A stretch of 16,560 nucleotides of DNA from DATLCI01 sp046714215 (GTDB lineage Bacteria > Acidobacteriota > Terriglobia > Terriglobales > Acidobacteriaceae). Made by a program: the position numbers and the translations under genes. Shown here in pieces: positions 7,054-13,779 of this stretch (position 1 is the first letter of the stretch; each line of letters begins with the position of its first letter). Under the pieces are notes generated by a model, which saw only the letters and a list, made by a program, of their open reading frames with translations, was not told the DNA's origin and searched no databases. The stretch spans positions 1-16,560 of the forward strand of contig JBKKBM010000249.1 in NCBI GenBank assembly GCA_046714215.1, read 5' to 3'.

Positions 7054-7605
7054 TCACTTGCGCGCGTGGGCGTACCAGAGCACGGCGGTCATGGTCTTGG
7101 CGTCGAAGATCTGCCCCCGGACCACCATCCGGATGGCCTGGGAGAGGGGAATGAGCCACGTCGAGATCTGCTCATCCTCTTCCGGGCGGGCGTCGCCGGC
7201 GATGAGCCCGGAGGCGATGAATACGTGCATCTGCTCATCGAGGAAGCCGGGGCTGGCATAAAAGCGGAAGGCGCGGTGCCAGCTTTTCGCGGTGTAACCC
7301 GTTTCCTCAAGGAGTTCGCGTTTAGCGGCGGCAAGGCGGGTCTCGCCGGGATCGATGCGTCCGGCGGGGAGCTCCCAGATGCGGGCGCCGACCACGTGGC
7401 GGTACTGGCTTTCCAACAGGATGAGGGGATCGCGGGCGGTTTCGTTCTTGAGGCCCAGAACCACGATGGAGCCGGGATGGCGGATAACGTCGCGGCGTCC
7501 GCGATAGGCGCCTTCCTGGACGTAGTCGGTATGTACGGAGAAGATCGGCCCCTGATACACCTTCTTGGTGGAGAGCAACTTCACTTTAGCGGGACGTTTA
7601 GCCAT
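7054..7605 (-). CDS. Nudix hydrolase (ADP-ribose pyrophosphatase-like)
   Basis: A 183-residue protein with a complete Nudix box at residues 82-104: Gly82, Glu88, then REL at 96-98, EE at 100-101 and Gly103, matching GX5EX7REUXEEXGU. Such enzymes hydrolyse nucleoside diphosphates linked to another group. The N-terminal region (KKVYQGPIFSVHTDYV) and the VIRHPGSIVVLGL strand before the box fit the ADP-ribose pyrophosphatase (NudF-like) branch. ASPGFLDEQMHVF after the box has the Pro-Gly-x-x-Asp/Glu-Glu pattern used for ADP-sugar binding in that group. It probably acts in the cytoplasm, clearing ADP-ribose or ADP-sugars. ATG 7605 is the natural start. It is divergent from the Rossmann/DUF2520 gene, with only about 30 bases between the two start codons. 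Confidence 0.93.
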   Translation of the reverse strand: MAKRPAKVKLLSTKKVYQGPIFSVHTDYVQEGAYRGRRDVIRHPGSIVVLGLKNETARDPLILLESQYRHVVGARIWELPAGRIDPGETRLAAAKRELLEETGYTAKSWHRAFRFYASPGFLDEQMHVFIASGLIAGDARPEEDEQISTWLIPLSQAIRMVVRGQIFDAKTMTAVLWYAHARK

Positions 7606-7634
7606 GGGTGCATGATAATAGTCGCGGCAAAACC

Positions 7635-8573
7635 ATGAAGAAGAAAAGCACAGCTAAAGGGCGCGTCGGAACGACGCGCAGAAAAATGACGGCGGCGGTG
7701 GTCGGCGCAGGAAGTTTGGGCCGGGTGCTGGCCCTGGCGCTGCGCGCGGCGGGATATCGGGTAATTGAGATAGGAGTGCGGGCGGCATCGCGGGCGAAGG
7801 CGGCGGGATTAGCGCGTCGCGTGGGGGCGGAAGTGGTGGATATTGTGCGCGCGGCGGAGTTTTCCGCGGACGTGATCTGGATCTGCGTGCCCGATGACGC
7901 CATCGCGGTGGTGGCGAAGGAATTGGCGCGGAGTGAGACCAAGTGGCGCGGCAAAGTGGTGTTGCATACCAGTGGAGCGTCGTCATCGCGGGAGTTGGCG
8001 GCGCTGAAGCGGCGGGGGGCGGCGACGGGGTCGGCGCATCCGATGAACACGTTTGTGAAGACATCGAAGCCGGACTTCCGCGGGGTGCCGTTGGCGGTGG
8101 AAGGCGATGCGCGCGCGGTGCGGGCGGCAACGGCAGCCGGCAAAGCCCTGGGTGCTGAAGTGTTTCGCATCAAGCCGGCAGCGAAGGTGCTGTATCACGC
8201 GATGGGGGCATTCGCGTCTCCACTGCTGATTTCAACGCTCTATGCAGGGGAAAGGGTCGGACAAGCAGCGGGCATTCGCGATCCGCGGAAGGTGATGGCG
8301 CGCATCCTGCGGGAGACGATTGAGAACTTTCTGCAGGAGGGCAGCGCGGCGGCGTTCAGTGGACCCATCCGGCGGGGCGATGTGAAGACAGTCGAGAAGC
8401 ACTTGAAGGAGTTGAAGCGGGTGCGAGGAACACCAGCGATCTATCGCGTGCTGGCGATCCAAGCGGTACTTGGCTTGCCGGGGCGGGAGAAGGAAGCCAT
8501 GCTGAGGGCGCTGGGGGTTCGGGAACAACGGAGAGCTAGCCACAAAGTCACAGCGTCTCATAGAGAACATTGA
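7635..8573 (+). CDS. Rossmann-fold NAD(P)-binding protein with DUF2520 domain
   Basis: A 312-residue protein counted from ATG 7635. After a basic N-terminal tail (MKKKSTAKGR) comes a dinucleotide-binding Rossmann fold with GAGSLG (24-29). IWICVPDDAI (81-90) and VVLHTSGA (108-115) match the Rossmann half of the DUF2520/F420-oxidoreductase-like family. SAHPMNTF (133-140) is the hallmark HP motif that opens the C-terminal helical DUF2520 domain. The reaction of this family is not settled; a dehydrogenase or reductase role is inferred only from the fold. Alternative starts are GTG 7608 (9 residues longer) and ATG 7686, which begins MTAAVVGAG directly at the Rossmann strand; none has a strong ribosome binding site. 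The stop codon TGA (8571-8573) lies inside dispersed repeat copy B, so the last few residues may derive from repeat insertion. Confidence 0.85.
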   Translation: MKKKSTAKGRVGTTRRKMTAAVVGAGSLGRVLALALRAAGYRVIEIGVRAASRAKAAGLARRVGAEVVDIVRAAEFSADVIWICVPDDAIAVVAKELARSETKWRGKVVLHTSGASSSRELAALKRRGAATGSAHPMNTFVKTSKPDFRGVPLAVEGDARAVRAATAAGKALGAEVFRIKPAAKVLYHAMGAFASPLLISTLYAGERVGQAAGIRDPRKVMARILRETIENFLQEGSAAAFSGPIRRGDVKTVEKHLKELKRVRGTPAIYRVLAIQAVLGLPGREKEAMLRALGVREQRRASHKVTASHREH

Positions 8574-8640
8574 ATCATTGAAAAGCAAACCAACCACAAG
8601 GTCCTTCGGCCAAACGGCCGGCCTCAGGATGACAAGGTTG
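8568..8640 (+). repeat. Dispersed intergenic repeat, copy B
   Basis: Same block order as copy A: CATTGAATCATTGAA, a GCAAACCAACCACAAGGTCC variant, TTCGGCC, AAAC, GGCCGGCC and TCAGGATGACAAGGTTGAG. It overlaps the stop codon of the upstream DUF2520 gene. Together with the ribA terminator it fills the gap between the two genes. Confidence 0.75.
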
Positions 8641-8680
8641 AGAGTTAGTGCGGTGCCCGCACAGTCAGGCTCAAGATTTC

Positions 8681-8716
8681 AAAAAAAACGGACTTGTGGG
8701 CAGACGCCAACACAAG
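8681..8716 (-). terminator. Rho-independent terminator of ribA
   Basis: On the minus strand CTTGTG (8716-8711) pairs with CACAAG (8698-8693), with further GGC/GCC pairing inside. Four bases later comes a run of eight T (8688-8681). It starts 4 bases past the ribA stop codon. Confidence 0.65.
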
Positions 8717-8719
8717 GAC

Positions 8720-9355
8720 TTACTTCCCCGTTTTGCCGAACAGGTGGCCGAGTTTTTCCTGCTTGGTCTTCATGTACTTCGCTGACTGGGCGTGGGGTTC
8801 GACCTCAGCAGAGACGCGTTCGATTACTTTGATCCCCGCTTCTTCCATCGCAGCGACCTTCTGCGGATTGTTGGAGAGCAGGCGGATCTGCTTGACGCCG
8901 AGCTGCTGCAGGATGAGCGCGGGGAGTTCGAACTCGCGATGGTCGGCCTTGAAGCCGAGCTTTTCGTTGGCTTCCACGGTGTCGAGGCCTTGGTCTTGCA
9001 GTCCGTAGGCCTGAAGTTTGGCCATAAGTCCGATGCCGCGTCCCTCTTTCTGTTCATAGATGAGGATGCCGTGGCCAGCGGAGGCGATGAGCGAGAGTGC
9101 CATCTCCAGTTGCTGGCGGCAGTCGCAGCGGAGCGAGCCGAAGACGTCGCCGGTGAGACATTGTGAGTGGATGCGGACGAGGGACGCTTCCGCACCGACG
9201 TTACCCATGACCAGAGCAACGGCTTCTTCAGCGCGGCGGTCGGTGCCGATCTTCCCGGCAAAGCCGAGGATGCGAAAATGGCCCCAGCGGGTGGGGAAGT
9301 CGGCTTCAGCGAGCTTCTGGACTGAGTCGGACACGAAATCATTATATTGGTTCAT
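8720..9355 (-). CDS. ribA: GTP cyclohydrolase II
   Basis: A 211-residue stand-alone GTP cyclohydrolase II. This zinc enzyme opens GTP to 2,5-diamino-6-ribosylamino-4-pyrimidinone 5'-phosphate, the first step of riboflavin and flavin synthesis. The zinc-binding cysteines are in SQCLTGDVFGSLRCDC (Cys66, Cys77, Cys79). RIHSQ precedes them, YEQKEGRGIGL (100-110) carries the GTP/catalytic loop, and LLSNNPQK lies in the C-terminal half. The length matches E. coli RibA (196 residues) rather than the RibBA fusion, so DHBP synthase must be encoded elsewhere. ATG 9355 is preceded by AAGGA at suitable spacing. The gene has its own terminator and no rib neighbours. Dispersed repeat copy C begins only 13 bases upstream of the start codon, so the promoter must lie within or beyond that repeat. 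Confidence 0.96.
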   Translation of the reverse strand: MNQYNDFVSDSVQKLAEADFPTRWGHFRILGFAGKIGTDRRAEEAVALVMGNVGAEASLVRIHSQCLTGDVFGSLRCDCRQQLEMALSLIASAGHGILIYEQKEGRGIGLMAKLQAYGLQDQGLDTVEANEKLGFKADHREFELPALILQQLGVKQIRLLSNNPQKVAAMEEAGIKVIERVSAEVEPHAQSAKYMKTKQEKLGHLFGKTGK

Positions 9356-9368
9356 TTCATCATTCCTT

Positions 9369-9483
9369 CATTGAATCATTGAAAAGCAAAGCAACCGCAA
9401 GATCCCTCCCACCCCATCGCGCTACGCGCTCTGGGGCCCCGGCTTCGCCAAAGGGCCGGCCTCAGGATGACAAGGTTGAGAGG
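9369..9483 (+). repeat. Dispersed intergenic repeat, copy C (expanded)
   Basis: Starts and ends like copies A and B (CATTGAATCATTGAAAAG at the left, GGCCGGCCTCAGGATGACA at the right). Between the GATCC block and the CTTCGCC block it has an extra segment of about 37 bases that can itself fold (CCCCA...TGGGG around CGCGCTACGCGC). It lies between the divergent ribA and histidine-kinase genes. Confidence 0.7.
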
Positions 9484-9497
9484 TTGTTCGGGGGCCT

Positions 9498-9621
9498 GCA
9501 CAGGCAGGAATGCCTGTGCCACGGAAGTGGGAGCCGGTCGGGGATGAGACGTAGCAAGCTTCGTCTCTACAAAGGCCGGTAGGTTCCCAATGGTTCAATG
9601 AAGAAATGAGGAAATGAACCA
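9498..9621. repeat. Three consecutive hairpins in the ribA/kinase intergenic region
   Basis: Hairpin 1 (9498-9519): GCACAGGCA, GGAA tetraloop, TGCCTGTGC, a perfect 9-base-pair stem. Hairpin 2 (9546-9567): GAGACG and CGTCTC arms. Hairpin 3 (9591-9621): TGGTTCA and TGAACCA arms. None has a T-run, so they are not simple terminators. With repeat C they fill the 283-base gap; I see no gene in it. Confidence 0.5.
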
Positions 9622-9638
9622 ATCCCTGACCCAAGCAG

Positions 9639-11045
9639 ATGATTCGATGGTTTAATAGCGTCGTGGACCAGAAGTTCATCTTAGTCACGCTGCTGGTGAA
9701 GCTGGGAGTGTCGGCGGCCATATCGGCGGCACTGGTCCGCTCCTATGAGTTTCACTCCCGCCTGTTCAAAGAAGACAATCGCTCACTGCGCGATACCACC
9801 ATTCTGACGGTGGCCATCTGCATTCCGTATGGCTTGGGGGTGCAGGTGCGGCATCTCGTCCAGAATTTCAAAGCGGCTGACCTGACTTTTGAAAGCCTGT
9901 TCGTGATCGGAGTCATCGGCGGGAAATACGCCGGGGTGCTGGGCGGCCTACTGCTGGCAATCCCGGCGGTGATCGCAGGTGAATACCTGACGCTGCCATT
10001 CAACTTGGCGGTGGGATTCGTGGCGGGACTGCTGCGCGACCTGGCGGGCTACTGGGCGGACAAAGAAGAGATCTGGTCGTTCTCGCCGTTCATCGACTTG
10101 ACCATCTTTCGCTGGATCAAGCGGAACATTCCGCGTCCGCGGATGGATTGGCAGATCACGTTCTTCGTGGTGATCTTAGCTTTCCAGTTTACGCGCATGC
10201 AGTTGGGCGTGCTCTTCCCGGGGCAGTTGTTCTCGATCTATGATGCGCATCCGTGGACGTTTGTGGCCATCTGCGCGACGTCGGTGATGTGCGTGGCCAT
10301 CCCACTGAAGATCTGGAACAACACGCGCACGGAGCTGAAGCTGGAAGATCAGACGCGCTTGCTGCTTGAGGCGCGGCTGGACGCGCTGCAGAGCCAGATC
10401 AATCCGCACTTCCTTTTCAATACGCTGAATTCGGTGTCGTCGCTGGTACGGGTGGATCCGGACACGGCGCGCGAATTGATCGTGAAGTTGTCGAACATCC
10501 TGCGCACGCTGCTGCGCAAGCATGACGCTTTCTGCAATCTGCGGGAGGAGGTCGCGTTCATCGATGACTATCTCGATATCGAGGTGATCCGCTTCGGCGA
10601 AGAGAAGCTGCACGTGCATAAGGAGCTGGATCCGGAGTCATTGGATTGCATCGTACCCAGCATGTTGCTGCAGCCGCTAGTGGAGAACTCGATCAAGCAC
10701 GGGCTGGCGCCGAAGATCGAGGGCGGCAACATCACCATCCGCAGCAAGCTGATAGAAGACCGGCTGGTGATCCAGGTGCAGGACGACGGCGTGGGCATGG
10801 AAGCGACCGGCCAGGTGGAGGCGGTGGGAGTCACACGGGAGGCGGGGTCGGGGTACGGCATCGGGATGAGCAACATCGCCGACCGGTTGAAGGTGCTTTA
10901 TGGCGATGCGGGAAAGTTGAGCATCACGCCGCCGCCGAGCGGGCAGGGCACGTTGATCACGCTGGAGCTGCCGCTGGTGGAGACGGAGTTGGCGCGGTCG
11001 GCGGCGGACAAGATCTATAGTGAGCGCTCGAGAACGCGGGCATGA
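9639..11045 (+). CDS. LytS/YehU-type membrane sensor histidine kinase
   Basis: A 468-residue integral-membrane kinase. Residues 1-225 contain several hydrophobic helices with conserved-looking GKYAGVLGGLLLAIPAVIAGEY (about 95-115), resembling the 5TM sensor module of LytS-type receptors. A short coiled linker (TELKLEDQTRLLLEARLDAL, 231-250) leads to the His-kinase domain: QINPHFLFNTLN (253-264) holds the phospho-accepting His257. The ATPase domain shows LVENSIKHG (347-355, N box), DDGVGM (382-387) and GYGIGMSN (405-412). This is the PF06580 class that normally phosphorylates LytTR-family regulators controlling envelope or sugar-uptake genes; the ligand cannot be told from the sequence. No LytTR regulator is adjacent. 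Its TGA overlaps the ATG of the next gene in an ATGA junction, so the two are probably translationally coupled. The ribosome binding site of the kinase is weak. Confidence 0.92.
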   Translation: MIRWFNSVVDQKFILVTLLVKLGVSAAISAALVRSYEFHSRLFKEDNRSLRDTTILTVAICIPYGLGVQVRHLVQNFKAADLTFESLFVIGVIGGKYAGVLGGLLLAIPAVIAGEYLTLPFNLAVGFVAGLLRDLAGYWADKEEIWSFSPFIDLTIFRWIKRNIPRPRMDWQITFFVVILAFQFTRMQLGVLFPGQLFSIYDAHPWTFVAICATSVMCVAIPLKIWNNTRTELKLEDQTRLLLEARLDALQSQINPHFLFNTLNSVSSLVRVDPDTARELIVKLSNILRTLLRKHDAFCNLREEVAFIDDYLDIEVIRFGEEKLHVHKELDPESLDCIVPSMLLQPLVENSIKHGLAPKIEGGNITIRSKLIEDRLVIQVQDDGVGMEATGQVEAVGVTREAGSGYGIGMSNIADRLKVLYGDAGKLSITPPPSGQGTLITLELPLVETELARSAADKIYSERSRTRA

Positions 11046-11395
11046 AACGCGAAGAATTCACAAACAAGCGTGAGTACGTAAAAGATTTGATCATGAGTGC
11101 GATGGCCGATGATTTCGAGAGCTTTGAAATCATCATCGCGTGCATGAAGGAATTTGCAAGCGAAGATGGCGAAGGTATCGATTGGTCAGAAGTCCCCAGC
11201 CTCCTGAAGGAACTTATCGACGAGGGGGCCGTTCAGGCGTTTGACCTGGAAATCTCGCAAAAGCAGCCGCTGCCTTACTCCCAAGAACGCCTTCACGAAC
11301 TGTGGTATTACCTCTCGCCCAAGGGATGGCTGACTACAAACAGAGACACAACATCACTTGGTAATCATCGCGACCGCTCCAACACTTTCGCGTAG
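11042..11395 (+). CDS. Small winged-helix-like protein coupled to the kinase, function unknown
   Basis: A 117-residue acidic protein whose ATG overlaps the kinase stop (ATGA, 11042-11045). Residues about 12-40 and 50-62 are predicted helices (EYVKDLIMSAMADDFESFEI; PSLLKELIDEGAVQAF). They are followed by LHELWYYLSPKGWL (about 84-97), which looks like the last helix and wing strand of a small winged-helix domain ('YxLTPKG'-like). That fold call is inference by eye. The last 20 residues (after about 97) are polar, and the final 31 bases overlap the 3' end of bshA on the other strand, so that tail may be poorly conserved. Codon use is more AT-rich than in the kinase. It may be an accessory or output partner of the kinase. 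Confidence 0.7.
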   Translation: MKREEFTNKREYVKDLIMSAMADDFESFEIIIACMKEFASEDGEGIDWSEVPSLLKELIDEGAVQAFDLEISQKQPLPYSQERLHELWYYLSPKGWLTTNRDTTSLGNHRDRSNTFA

Positions 11396-12513
11396 AACTC
11401 CTCATAACGCAGAATGATCTTGCTGGAGCAGAAGCGCGCCTGCGCTTCAAAGCGGGCGGCCTCGCCCATGTTGCGGAGCTTGGCTTCGTCGGAGAGGATG
11501 TCGATGGCGTATTTGGCCATGGTGTCGACGTCGCCGACTTCGGCGAGATATCCGGTCTGTCCGTGGTCGATGAGTTCAGGAACGCCACCGACGTTCGTTG
11601 CGATGGCCGGAACTTTGCAGGCCATGCCTTCGAGGGCGGCCAGGCCGAATGATTCAAGCTCGCTGGGCATGAGCATGAGGTCGGCGACCGGCAGCTTCTC
11701 GTGAATATTGTCAGCCTTGCCCAGGAAGATGACCTTGTCCTGGATCTTTTTTTTCTTGGCCATCCACTCGGCAGTAGAGCGCTCGGGTCCGTCGCCCATC
11801 ATCACCAATTTGCTGGGAATCTTTTTCTGCACGCGGTCAAAGATCTCAATGACGTCCTGCACGCGCTTGACGGGGCGGAAGTTGGAGAGGTGGACGAGGA
11901 TGCGTTCGTCGGGCTGGGCATAGAGAGCGCGATCATCGGCGGTGGCGGAGTCGCGCCGGTAGAGGTCGCAATTCACAAAATTGTGGATGACCTTGATCTC
12001 GTTCTCGACTTCGAATTCCTTAAGGGTACGGTCGCGCAGATAATTCGAGATGGCGGTGACGCCATCGCTCTGCTCGATGGAGAAGCGGGTGATAGGCAGA
12101 TAGGAGCGGTCGAGTCCGACGAGGGTGATGTCCGTCCCGTGGAGCGTGGTGACAAAGGGCAGCTTGCGCTTGGATCCGTTGCGGGCGGTGGCCAACATCT
12201 GTTTCGCGAGCAGCGCGCTCACCGAATGGGGAATGGCGTAATGAACGTGGAGGAGGTCGAGTTGGTAGATGTCCGCAACCTCGGCCATGCGCGTGGCCAG
12301 CGCGAGGTCGTAGGGAGGGTATTGGAATAAAGGATATTGCGAGACGTTCACTTCATGGAAGTGGATGTTGGCATGAGCTTCCGTGAGGCGGATAGGCAGG
12401 GAATAGGTGATGAAGTGGACTTCGTGTCCACGCTGGGCGAGCTCGATACCGAGCTCGGTGGCAACGACTCCGCTGCCACCGTACGTTGGATAACATGTGA
12501 TGCCGATCTTCAT
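11365..12513 (-). CDS. bshA: N-acetyl-alpha-D-glucosaminyl L-malate synthase (bacillithiol synthesis)
   Basis: A 382-residue GT4-family glycosyltransferase. It joins UDP-GlcNAc and L-malate to make GlcNAc-malate, the first step in the low-molecular-weight thiol bacillithiol. The N-terminus MKIGITCYPTYGGSGVVATE is nearly diagnostic for BshA, as are the SLP and LHVHYAIPHSVSA (88-100) segments and TLHGTDITLVG (123-133). The donor-binding region has the E-x7-E motif in SELESFGLAALEG (Glu287, Glu295), then VPAIATNVGGVPEL. Length equals B. subtilis BshA (about 377). I chose ATG 12513 because the family starts with this sequence; an ATG at 12534 adds only seven non-conserved residues. No clear Shine-Dalgarno is seen. 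bshB and bshC are not in the window. About 300 bases separate it from the upstream YdjC-family gene. Confidence 0.95.
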   Translation of the reverse strand: MKIGITCYPTYGGSGVVATELGIELAQRGHEVHFITYSLPIRLTEAHANIHFHEVNVSQYPLFQYPPYDLALATRMAEVADIYQLDLLHVHYAIPHSVSALLAKQMLATARNGSKRKLPFVTTLHGTDITLVGLDRSYLPITRFSIEQSDGVTAISNYLRDRTLKEFEVENEIKVIHNFVNCDLYRRDSATADDRALYAQPDERILVHLSNFRPVKRVQDVIEIFDRVQKKIPSKLVMMGDGPERSTAEWMAKKKKIQDKVIFLGKADNIHEKLPVADLMLMPSELESFGLAALEGMACKVPAIATNVGGVPELIDHGQTGYLAEVGDVDTMAKYAIDILSDEAKLRNMGEAARFEAQARFCSSKIILRYEEFYAKVLERSR

Positions 12514-12555
12514 AGAGAAGCAGCCGTCAGCCATCAGTCGTCAGTAAAAACCTCA

Positions 12556-12569
12556 GGGGCTAAAGCCCC
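12556..12569. repeat. Hairpin repeat, GC stem with TAAA loop, copy 3
   Basis: GGGGC, TAAA, GCCCC: the same core as copy 1 at 3785-3798, including CGCT/CGCTT on its right side. On the minus strand it is followed after a few bases by TTTTT. Confidence 0.55.
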
Positions 12570-12587
12570 GCTGGTTACGGCCCTTAC

Positions 12588-12607
12588 GGCGCGGCTAAAG
12601 CCGCGCC
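12588..12607. repeat. Hairpin repeat, GC stem with TAAA loop, copy 4
   Basis: GGCGCGGC, loop TAAA, GCCGCGCC: a perfect 8-base-pair stem. It differs from copy 2 (4596-4615) by one base in the left arm. Confidence 0.6.
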
Positions 12608-12810
12608 CTGATACGTGTGTTGCTCGAGTCAGAGTCGTCAGTGAAACCTTGCCGGAGTAAAGCCACGCCCTGATGCCTGCGCCGCAATTCGAACCAGACC
12701 ATTCGATGCTCCCACTGGAGGGAGGATTCAGACTAAAAGTCAGCCGCCACTAACTACCCCTAAATTGACTACGCTAACCAACTACCATTTATTCAACCAA
12801 AGGCTGGCCG

Positions 12811-13683
12811 CTAAATGTCGGCGAAGGTGATGAGTGAGATGTGGTGGCGGCGAAGGGTCTCGAGCGCCGCCGTCGAAGTAAGCACCTTCAATTCTTCGCC
12901 GCGGGAGGCGCGCAGCCGGGTGTCAACGCCTTCGAGGTCAGAGTCGTTATAGCCGGGGTGACAGACGAACTCCCAATCTCCTTCAGGGATGGAGCCGATG
13001 AGGGCGTCGAAGAGTTTCTGATCGAGCGCGCCGGTGGCGATGATGCCAAAGGTTCCGTGAGTGGTGCGGAGTCCGGCGGCTTCGACTTCGATCTGGAAGG
13101 CGCGGGCAAAGCGGCGCAAGGCGCGGACTTCGGTGTAGCGTACCCAGAGCTTGGGCCGCTTCATGAAGGTAGCGAAGGCGAGGGCCTTGAGCGGAGCAAA
13201 GGGATTGCGCACGGCCCGGATGCCGCAATCGCGGGCGGCGCGCAGCAGCGGACGCAGGACCTGGGGAAACATGTGGGTGTGTTTGTGCGTGTCGAAGTGC
13301 GTGAGGTCGATGCCGGCAGTCTGGAGTTTGCGGATCTGCGCGGTGGCTTCGCGGGTGATCTCGTCGGCGTGAAGTTTGCCGCTGAGGGTGGCTTGGGCAA
13401 AACCGGCAATGCCGGTGCGGAAGACTTGAGTTTGGCCCCCGGGGGCAAGCAGGGAAGGGACTTCAGCGGGGGGCAACAGGGGCGTGCCGTCGACCAGCAT
13501 GGCGTGGCAGCCGATGCGGAGTTTTGGGTGCGACTGGACCAAGGCGAGGGCGTGATCGAAAGCCTGAGAGCTGGCCATCAAGGTGGAAGAGGTGACGGTG
13601 CCGGCCTGGTGGCACTCGACGATGGCGCGGTTCACCCCGGGGGTAAGACCGAGATCGTCGGCATTGATGATGAGGCGGCGCAT
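12811..13683 (-). CDS. YdjC/ChbG-family carbohydrate deacetylase
   Basis: A 290-residue protein of the YdjC/ChbG family, metal-dependent deacetylases that remove N-acetyl groups from sugars such as diacetylchitobiose; the HpnK branch is linked to hopanoid genes. RRLIINADDLGLTPGVNRAI at the N-terminus holds the conserved Asp pair (Asp9, Asp10). GCHAMLVDGTP (His60) and the metal site HFDTHKHTHMFP (Asp131, His133, His135, His137) follow, and FVCHPGYND near residue 245 is the last conserved block. ATG 13683 is used because MRRLIINADD is the family's usual start. The frame opens 25 codons earlier, but that stretch crosses the hairpin at 13721-13753. It lies upstream of bshA on the same strand, 297 bases apart. 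No hopanoid gene is near, so the substrate is unknown. Confidence 0.92.
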   Translation of the reverse strand: MRRLIINADDLGLTPGVNRAIVECHQAGTVTSSTLMASSQAFDHALALVQSHPKLRIGCHAMLVDGTPLLPPAEVPSLLAPGGQTQVFRTGIAGFAQATLSGKLHADEITREATAQIRKLQTAGIDLTHFDTHKHTHMFPQVLRPLLRAARDCGIRAVRNPFAPLKALAFATFMKRPKLWVRYTEVRALRRFARAFQIEVEAAGLRTTHGTFGIIATGALDQKLFDALIGSIPEGDWEFVCHPGYNDSDLEGVDTRLRASRGEELKVLTSTAALETLRRHHISLITFADI

Positions 13684-13720
13684 GCGGGGTTGGAGGATAC
13701 GGGAACTGGAGGGATTGTAA

Positions 13721-13753
13721 ACAAAAGCCCCGCGCAGAGCGCGGGGCTTTTGT
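13721..13753 (-). terminator. Strong hairpin terminator after the response regulator
   Basis: A perfect 15-base-pair stem (13721-13735 with 13739-13753) with a 3-base loop: ACAAAAGCCCCGCGC pairs with GCGCGGGGCTTTTGT. A/T-rich stem ends make it usable in both directions. It lies 27 bases past the response-regulator stop and about 38 bases before the YdjC-family start, so it most likely separates the two minus-strand units. Confidence 0.85.
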
Positions 13754-13779
13754 AACAAACCCGGGGGGAGGGAAACTTG

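Larger units (their letters stand above)
12514..12810. other. Intergenic region between bshA and YdjC-family gene, repeat-rich
   Basis: No gene is visible in these 297 bases. They hold two TAAA-loop hairpins (12556-12569, 12588-12607) and a degenerate third near 12653-12668. A block beginning AGTCGTCAGT occurs twice (12536 and 12633), each time followed by AAACC, so the segment looks like a partial tandem duplication about 97 bases apart. On the minus strand, hairpin 12556-12569 followed by TTTTT (12550 downward) could terminate transcription arriving from the YdjC-family gene. Confidence 0.6.

Noticed and set aside
13721..13753. Part of the YdjC-family coding region (frame open to 13758)
   Set aside because: The stretch is a perfect 15-base-pair hairpin right after the response-regulator gene; the conserved protein starts at 13683.
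12841..13755. 304-residue open frame on the plus strand
   Set aside because: Antisense shadow of the YdjC/ChbG-family gene; no ribosome site and Gly/Glu/Val-rich composition typical of reverse frames in GC-rich genes.
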